Below are positions 5,882-10,336 of a DNA stretch of 10,336 nucleotides, one piece after another. This DNA is from Candidatus Heimdallarchaeota archaeon (lineage in GTDB: Archaea; Asgardarchaeota; Heimdallarchaeia; Hodarchaeales; LC-3). Position 1 is the first letter of the stretch; each line of letters opens with the position of its first letter. Location: the NCBI GenBank assembly GCA_027364495.1, contig DAHXPE010000445.1, forward strand, positions 1 through 10,336, given 5' to 3'. The position numbers and the translations under genes were made by a program. The notes under the pieces are model-generated. The model was not told the origin of the DNA and ran no database searches. It worked only from the letters and a program-made list of their open reading frames with translations.

Positions 5882-6646
5882 TTAGAATTCTCCATGTCTC
5901 CCTTCGCCTTTTCTAAATCTACCTAATCCTTTTTCTATCTCTCCTAATGACTTTAATCCATGCTCATACTCATTTTTTAAGGCTTCTTCCATCCCGTAGT
6001 CGTACTGTTCATAGCAGGATAATCGATCATGGATTAAACACGTTTGTGGAAATTCAGCTATTTTTTCAGCTAATTTTTCAGCTTCTAATCTAGCCTGACC
6101 AACATCCACAACTTTTGTTGCAAGTCCAATTGTAAATGCTTCATCAGCTGTGACTGGACGACCAGTTAATATCAGATCTAAAGCTCTACCGAGACCAACG
6201 ATTCTTGGTAATCGAATTGTGCCACCATCTATCAGTGGTATACCCCATCGTCTGTTAAAAATACCCAAGGTACTATTTTTTTCAACGATTCGTAGATCAC
6301 ACCATAAAGCTAGCTCAAATCCACCAGCCACAGCATATCCAGATATTGCAGCTATTATTGGCTTTGATAAGTACATCCTTGTAGGACCCATTGGTCCATC
6401 ACCATCTGGTTTTAACTTATTACCTGATTCTTTTCCTACTTCTTTCAAATTCGCTCCAGAACAAAAATTACCACCTTTACCACATAATATTGCTACCAGA
6501 GATGTTTCATCTTTTTCAAATTCTCTAAAAGCATCAGTTAATCTTTGAGCTGACTCTCCATCAATAGCATTCCTAACTTCAGGATTATTTATAGATATTA
6601 TAGTCAATTTTCCTTTTTTTTCAACTTCTATTGTCATTTTAGCCAC
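5882..6646 (-). CDS. Enoyl-CoA hydratase/isomerase (crotonase) family protein
   Basis: This 254-residue crotonase-fold enzyme would act on acyl-CoA thioesters. The oxyanion-hole signatures are present: FCSGANLKEV (61-70) and ISGYAVAGGFELALWCDLRI (101-120), with E111 at the position of the first catalytic Glu of rat enoyl-CoA hydratase. The second catalytic Glu (in GQPEILLG of the rat enzyme) aligns with N131 of IFNRRWGIPLIDGG. This RRWGxPLIDGGT variant marks a recognised subgroup of family members, in which D140 might serve instead. True hydration activity is thus uncertain. A C-terminal helical tail ends in a Gly/Arg-rich GRFRKGEGRHGEF. The frame opens with GTG at 6644-6646, and an upstream in-frame TAA excludes a longer start. 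ATG at 6635-6637 (Met4) is equally plausible because ggtg, a Shine-Dalgarno core, lies about 10 nt before it. The VOC remnant ends 6 bp upstream on the same strand. Confidence 0.92.
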   Translation of the reverse strand: MAKMTIEVEKKGKLTIISINNPEVRNAIDGESAQRLTDAFREFEKDETSLVAILCGKGGNFCSGANLKEVGKESGNKLKPDGDGPMGPTRMYLSKPIIAAISGYAVAGGFELALWCDLRIVEKNSTLGIFNRRWGIPLIDGGTIRLPRIVGLGRALDLILTGRPVTADEAFTIGLATKVVDVGQARLEAEKLAEKIAEFPQTCLIHDRLSCYEQYDYGMEEALKNEYEHGLKSLGEIEKGLGRFRKGEGRHGEF

Positions 6647-6652
6647 ACCATT

Positions 6653-6754
6653 TTACCGAATCCCGGTTGAGGGTTCCCATAATTCAATCGTATTGCCATC
6701 CGGATCTTTTAGATGAGTAAATTTACCCTCTCCTATTCCATCTATTTTTGCCAT
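6653..6754 (-). pseudogene. VOC/glyoxalase-family C-terminal fragment
   Basis: This 33-codon minus-strand frame (ATG at 6752-6754, TAA at 6653-6655) encodes the end of a vicinal-oxygen-chelate domain: GEGKFTHLKDPDGNTIELWEP. DPDGNxIELWEP is the classic closing strand of glyoxalase/bleomycin-resistance proteins, with the metal-ligand Glu in IELWEP. A normal VOC protein has about 110-140 residues, so roughly the first 90 are missing. An in-frame TAA lies three codons before the ATG, and the beta-propeller gene ends just upstream. The frame stops 6 bp before the crotonase GTG, a spacing typical of an operon, which suggests a VOC gene once preceded the crotonase. Methylmalonyl-CoA epimerase is a VOC protein, so a CoA link is conceivable but unproven. 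Confidence 0.75.
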
Positions 6755-6794
6755 TGAAATTTAACCACATTGTCTGTTTTTTTAATAATCATTA

Positions 6795-8216
6795 TTAATG
6801 ATGAGATTTCTTTTTAGTGACTAAAATTATGAAAAATGTTATAACCACTACAGGATATACAAATCCAGGTGAAGAAGAGACTGGCAGGTTTGATGTCTCG
6901 TGGGCATAATAGATATTTAAACTCCCGGTTCGACCATCGGTCCAAACAACTTGTGGTACACCATTAGAATCAACTCTTATTGTACAATAATCGCCAGGTC
7001 TTGTAAAACTACTAGATGTATATGCACTTGCAACTGGGATAACAGCAGACATGGATAATGTTGTTCTATTGACTCCTGAAAATGATATTTCTCTGTAGTA
7101 AGGCCTATATTGGCCATTTGATTCCTGATACCATATTACATGAACATTATTTTGTGAGTCTATTGCCATATCAGGCTCCCACTGGTTTACGTTATTTACA
7201 TCATTAATTGGTATTTTAGGTGACCAATCTTTTCCAAAGTTATCTGAATACCGTAAGTAAACTTTCCAATTATTGTTATATTCTGCCCAGAGTATGTATA
7301 ATCTGTTATTAGAATCAAAGCGCATAACAGGAATTGTTGATTTGCCAGGAGCATTATTACTACCAATAGATACCCCATAATTTGTCTCAGGATTTAAATC
7401 ATGCTGATTACTGAAATTTAAACCACCATTATTTGAATAAGCATAATACACATCCCCTGTGAAATTATCTGTAATATTGATATAGAGCCATGCAACAAAT
7501 AATGTCTGATTGGATGATAACGCAGGATAGGGAGCTAAAATATTTTCAGGGGTATATTGATTTACAGTCGAAATATCCGTGAAATTTTTTCCACCATTAA
7601 TGGATTTTGATAATTTCACGTTTCCTAGGCCAGTATATAAATTTACGTCATCATAAGTCAGGAATATTGTACCATTCTTAGAAATAATGAAAGTTTCTTT
7701 ATCAGCAAAATTTTTGTTTTCACTTGCTTTGCTAACAGACCAATTTATACCACCATCAGAAGACTTTGCCATCGTAACCTGGCTAAAAGTTTTAGCACTA
7801 TCTGAGTTGTTATACTCTAGATATGAATAATAAATAGTATTGTTATAAACATTCATCCAGGCATCTGATTTGGATCCTCCACCAGAACTAATATCACTAG
7901 GCATGCTCACTGGAATTGTCCAATTCGTTCCGTTTGCTGGAGATTTTGTAAAACTTACATCAACACCAGCAGAAGATGGTTGTAAAGCATCTTTCCAGCC
8001 AACATATAACTCATTATTTTGCCCAATTGCCAAAGTAGGCTCAACATGTTGAGGATATTTAGTATCTGAAGTTGAAAGAGGAATGTTTTTAGAAAAGCTT
8101 TTTATTAAACCGTTGCTAGACGAAGTATTAGTAGTAACCAAAAATAAAGTCTGTAGTAGAGTAAAACTGATCAGTAAAAGAAGTATTACAGAAAAAAATA
8201 CCCGTTTATTCTTCAT
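6795..8216 (-). CDS. Secreted Asp-box (BNR) beta-propeller with PGF-type C-terminal anchor
   Basis: This is a 473-residue extracytoplasmic protein. A signal peptide or signal anchor lies at 1-27 (basic MKNKR, then a run of I/L/V/F). The body is a sialidase-like propeller with Asp-box-like turns KSPANGTNW (91-99), KSSDGGINW (151-159), KSINGGKNF (204-212), YSNNGGLNF (260-268) and YSDNFGKDW (323-331). Between them are repeating LYVGW, LFVAW, LYILW, VHVIW and PQVVW strands. It has many N-x-S/T sequons. The C-terminus is SSSPGF (447-452), a hydrophobic segment (453-466), then KKK, which matches the tripartite PGF-CTERM/archaeosortase-type sorting signal or a simple tail anchor. No FRIP motif or clear catalytic Arg triad is visible, so sialidase activity cannot be claimed; surface glycan or protein binding is more likely. 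The start follows a TATA-like box in the 59-bp gap after the TPR gene. Confidence 0.82.
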   Translation of the reverse strand: MKNKRVFFSVILLLLISFTLLQTLFLVTTNTSSSNGLIKSFSKNIPLSTSDTKYPQHVEPTLAIGQNNELYVGWKDALQPSSAGVDVSFTKSPANGTNWTIPVSMPSDISSGGGSKSDAWMNVYNNTIYYSYLEYNNSDSAKTFSQVTMAKSSDGGINWSVSKASENKNFADKETFIISKNGTIFLTYDDVNLYTGLGNVKLSKSINGGKNFTDISTVNQYTPENILAPYPALSSNQTLFVAWLYINITDNFTGDVYYAYSNNGGLNFSNQHDLNPETNYGVSIGSNNAPGKSTIPVMRFDSNNRLYILWAEYNNNWKVYLRYSDNFGKDWSPKIPINDVNNVNQWEPDMAIDSQNNVHVIWYQESNGQYRPYYREISFSGVNRTTLSMSAVIPVASAYTSSSFTRPGDYCTIRVDSNGVPQVVWTDGRTGSLNIYYAHETSNLPVSSSPGFVYPVVVITFFIILVTKKKSHH

Positions 8217-8250
8217 GAAGAATTAATTTTTTGTGTTAAAATAAAAATAT

Positions 8251-8260
8251 CCTTATATGA
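8251..8260 (-). promoter_or_regulatory. TATA-like box for the beta-propeller gene
   Basis: On the minus strand, tcatataagg is centred about 40 nt before the ATG at 8216, in the short gap after the TPR gene's stop. This spacing would give a leader of about 10-15 nt and suggests the propeller gene need not depend on readthrough from the TPR gene. Confidence 0.35.
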
Positions 8261-8275
8261 AAATGAATAATTTAC

Positions 8276-10294
8276 TTAACTTGCAATATTTAATAGGTGT
8301 GTTTCTTCTTTCTCGCTTATAAAAATAGCATCCTCGACGAGATCATTCATAAGTTGTTCTTCATTTTGATCCAACAAATATCCTGTTCGTAAATTTCTAA
8401 TAAATGTTTCTTTAATAGGGTGTTGTAAAAATTTGTCTATTAATAAATCAAATTTTTTAGATGCAAGATATGATGGACCCTTGAATGCATAGCAAAAAAT
8501 AAAATTTTCTAGAACTATTTTCGATATTAATGTAAACTCTCCATGTTTAATTCTCTCCACTTTACCTGTTGAAGAAAAAATTTGTTGTCCGAAAGTATTG
8601 ACTGCTGAAATAAACCCTCCTATTAACTGATCATCAATGTTTATTCCATCCTTAAATTTAGAACTAAAAGCAGACAATCCACCTATTTGTAATATTATAA
8701 ATAAAATAGGTTCTTCGCGTTCAATTTCAATAGTTTCTTCTCTTCGCCGTGTTAACGAAAATAAGGTTTCTTCGATACCAGTTAAATCCAATCGCTCTGA
8801 AAGAGGTGCGTGTCTTTCTTTTAATTCCATCCATTTTTCTTCAGTTTGTAATAATTTGTCAAGTTCCTTTGACGCTAAATATTCAAACTTTGAGATATTT
8901 TTTTCTTTTGAGATCGTTACGCCATTCATTAAAATGTTTTTAGCCTTTGAATATTTGAAATCTAACAAATCAAGTTTAGATTCAAGTAAAAATCCTTGAA
9001 CAAGCAAACCTGCTGAATTTTGAAGTTCAGCAATTTGATGAACCTGTGAACAATAATTTCTGATATCCTCTAGGATTTGCTCGTTATTTGATAATCTAAT
9101 CTCTAATAATAAAATATCAGTCAAATTTAAAATTAATTGAACAGTAATTTCGTTATCAATTACTTTATTATGTATTATGGAATTGAATTTAATAGCAGCA
9201 TGAAATTTGTCCAATAAACGGTCAGATTTTTTTAACAATAATCCCTCTGAGAAAGAATAAAGCATTTGAATATATTCATTCTCTGGTGTCGATTTTTGTA
9301 ACTCATCAAGAGATATTAAAGTCACTTTCGCTAAATCGAGCTTATTATATTCAAGATACAAAGTCAGTAATTGATAATTTAATTTTACTTGAAAAAGGAC
9401 GTTTTTAATTTCATCAAAAAGCTCTTTAGCTTGAAGATAATTCTCTAGAGATTTATCGTAATCCCCTTTGTAATGATAGATTTCTGCAATGTTTCCAAGA
9501 CTAGATGCAATCTTATTTTTTATACCAATTGTCATGCGGATTTCTAATGCTTGTGAGTGAAGATCTAAAGCAACATTAAGATCACCTTTGTAGATTGAGA
9601 CGTTTCCTAGATTATTTAAGGCATCAGTAAACTTTAATTTATTTCCAACTCTTCCCATAACCGCAAGACTAGATTGAAAAGAATTCTGTGATTCATTGAC
9701 GTCTCCTTTTAACCAAAAAATAATGCCTTTTAAAGTAAATAAATCACCGATTCTTTCTAAAACCTTGTTTGATAACTTCTTTTCTGAGAATCGTTCTTCA
9801 ATGCCCTCTAAAAGGATTAAAGCATCAGTTAATCTTCCAATCTTCCAATAAAGATCTGATTTGGCTATCATATAATCAATATACATTAAAGAATCTTTTG
9901 AATCTATAAAATTTACAGTTCTTTCAATTTTTTCTAATAATGCAAAACCTAGAGATATCTTACTAAATTTAGAATAAAGAACTAATTTTAAAATTTCAAG
10001 AATGGCTAAATTGTGTTTTTTGGAAAACTTATTTTTAGAAATTTTTTTCTCTAATAATTTAAGAAACGAACTCATTGTTTCAAAATCTTCTCTATCAACA
10101 AGAGGCTTAATACGCTCATATTCCTCTTCATACGAGATGAATTTCTTATTTGAAGATTTTTTTACTTCAGTAAAATTCCTAGGTTGATCAAGAGAGATTG
10201 ATTTTTTGGTAACCATTGAATAATCAGTAAGTATTATTAGTAAACTTAAAACATTAATTTTGTTAATTAATGCTTGAATTTGTTTATGTACCAT
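8276..10294 (-). CDS. TPR-repeat protein with Asgard-type C-terminal (longin/roadblock-like?) domain
   Basis: This protein has up to 672 residues. Residues about 55-480 form an all-helical TPR superhelix. The clearest repeats are about 220-295, with the TPR pattern ALNNLGNVSIYKGDLNVAL and SLGNIAEIYHYKGDYDKSL, and a weaker one at 182-215. A charged linker (485-527, rich in E/R/K) leads to a compact alpha/beta domain (528-660). It opens with ILFIILQIGGLSAFSSKF, continues with IDDQLIGGFISAVNTFG and VERIKHGEFTLI, and closes with FCYAFKGPSYLASKKFDLLI. I recall this pattern from many Asgard proteins of unknown function; its strand-helix order resembles longin/roadblock-like small domains, but that is inference. 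The annotated Met at 10294 adds a hydrophobic 26-residue stretch that looks non-coding. Met27 at 10216 (MVTKKSISLDQ), with AT-rich sequence before it, is the more likely start. No signal peptide from Met27; likely cytoplasmic scaffold or regulator. Confidence 0.8.
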   Translation of the reverse strand: MVHKQIQALINKINVLSLLIILTDYSMVTKKSISLDQPRNFTEVKKSSNKKFISYEEEYERIKPLVDREDFETMSSFLKLLEKKISKNKFSKKHNLAILEILKLVLYSKFSKISLGFALLEKIERTVNFIDSKDSLMYIDYMIAKSDLYWKIGRLTDALILLEGIEERFSEKKLSNKVLERIGDLFTLKGIIFWLKGDVNESQNSFQSSLAVMGRVGNKLKFTDALNNLGNVSIYKGDLNVALDLHSQALEIRMTIGIKNKIASSLGNIAEIYHYKGDYDKSLENYLQAKELFDEIKNVLFQVKLNYQLLTLYLEYNKLDLAKVTLISLDELQKSTPENEYIQMLYSFSEGLLLKKSDRLLDKFHAAIKFNSIIHNKVIDNEITVQLILNLTDILLLEIRLSNNEQILEDIRNYCSQVHQIAELQNSAGLLVQGFLLESKLDLLDFKYSKAKNILMNGVTISKEKNISKFEYLASKELDKLLQTEEKWMELKERHAPLSERLDLTGIEETLFSLTRRREETIEIEREEPILFIILQIGGLSAFSSKFKDGINIDDQLIGGFISAVNTFGQQIFSSTGKVERIKHGEFTLISKIVLENFIFCYAFKGPSYLASKKFDLLIDKFLQHPIKETFIRNLRTGYLLDQNEEQLMNDLVEDAIFISEKEETHLLNIAS

Positions 10295-10336
10295 TTAAAT
10301 GATCTAAAAATTGTTTTACCTGTCTTGTTAACTAAT

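Noticed and set aside
6150..6548. 132-codon plus-strand frame inside the crotonase gene
   Set aside because: It is the antisense shadow of a clearly conserved enzyme and has no motif of its own.
6795..8216. Active sialidase/neuraminidase
   Set aside because: Asp boxes are present, but there is no FRIP motif or obvious Arg triad. Asp boxes alone occur in many non-enzymatic propellers.

Overview
The window is an AT-rich stretch (roughly 30% GC by eye) that reads as archaeal, and most likely Asgard (Heimdallarchaeia- or Lokiarchaeia-like). The evidence is indirect. Most genes lack a clear Shine-Dalgarno just before the start, and several have TATA-like boxes 25-45 nt upstream. A secreted beta-propeller ends in a PGF-type C-terminal anchor. 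A large TPR protein carries a C-terminal small-domain module that I associate with Asgard hypothetical proteins. No rRNA, tRNA or ribosomal marker is present to settle the taxonomy.

Left end (1-1212) is a decaying zone. A 37/38-bp inverted repeat (1-37 and 287-324) brackets about 250 bp that contain a fragment of an MFS transporter. Next, on the minus strand, is a pirin-family pseudogene. It lacks the N-terminal part of its first cupin, carries an in-frame TGA where the family has Gly, and has a foreign-looking C-terminal tail. Its missing 5' part is replaced by nested direct repeats with a 44-bp period, which also contain a short match to the neighbouring DUF427 gene.

Middle (1213-5717) holds intact genes: a tandem-domain DUF427 protein (minus), a divergent pair of an AmrS-type radical SAM enzyme and a small CPDC thioredoxin-fold protein (plus), a RIC/ScdA/YtfE di-iron Fe-S cluster repair protein (minus), and an ornithine cyclodeaminase/mu-crystallin family dehydrogenase (plus). 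The radical SAM, thioredoxin and RIC genes share a redox and Fe-S theme, but only the first two are plausibly co-transcribed.

Right part (5882-10294) is all minus strand. In transcription order it holds a TPR protein with an Asgard-type C-terminal domain, a secreted Asp-box (BNR) beta-propeller, a 33-codon remnant of a VOC/glyoxalase gene, and a crotonase-fold enzyme whose second catalytic Glu position is Asn.

The genes do not form one coherent pathway. I see no CRISPR array, defence island or clearly new multi-gene system. The most notable items are the short inverted-repeat element, the gene remnants (MFS, pirin, VOC), the secreted PGF-anchored propeller and the TPR/sensor-like protein.
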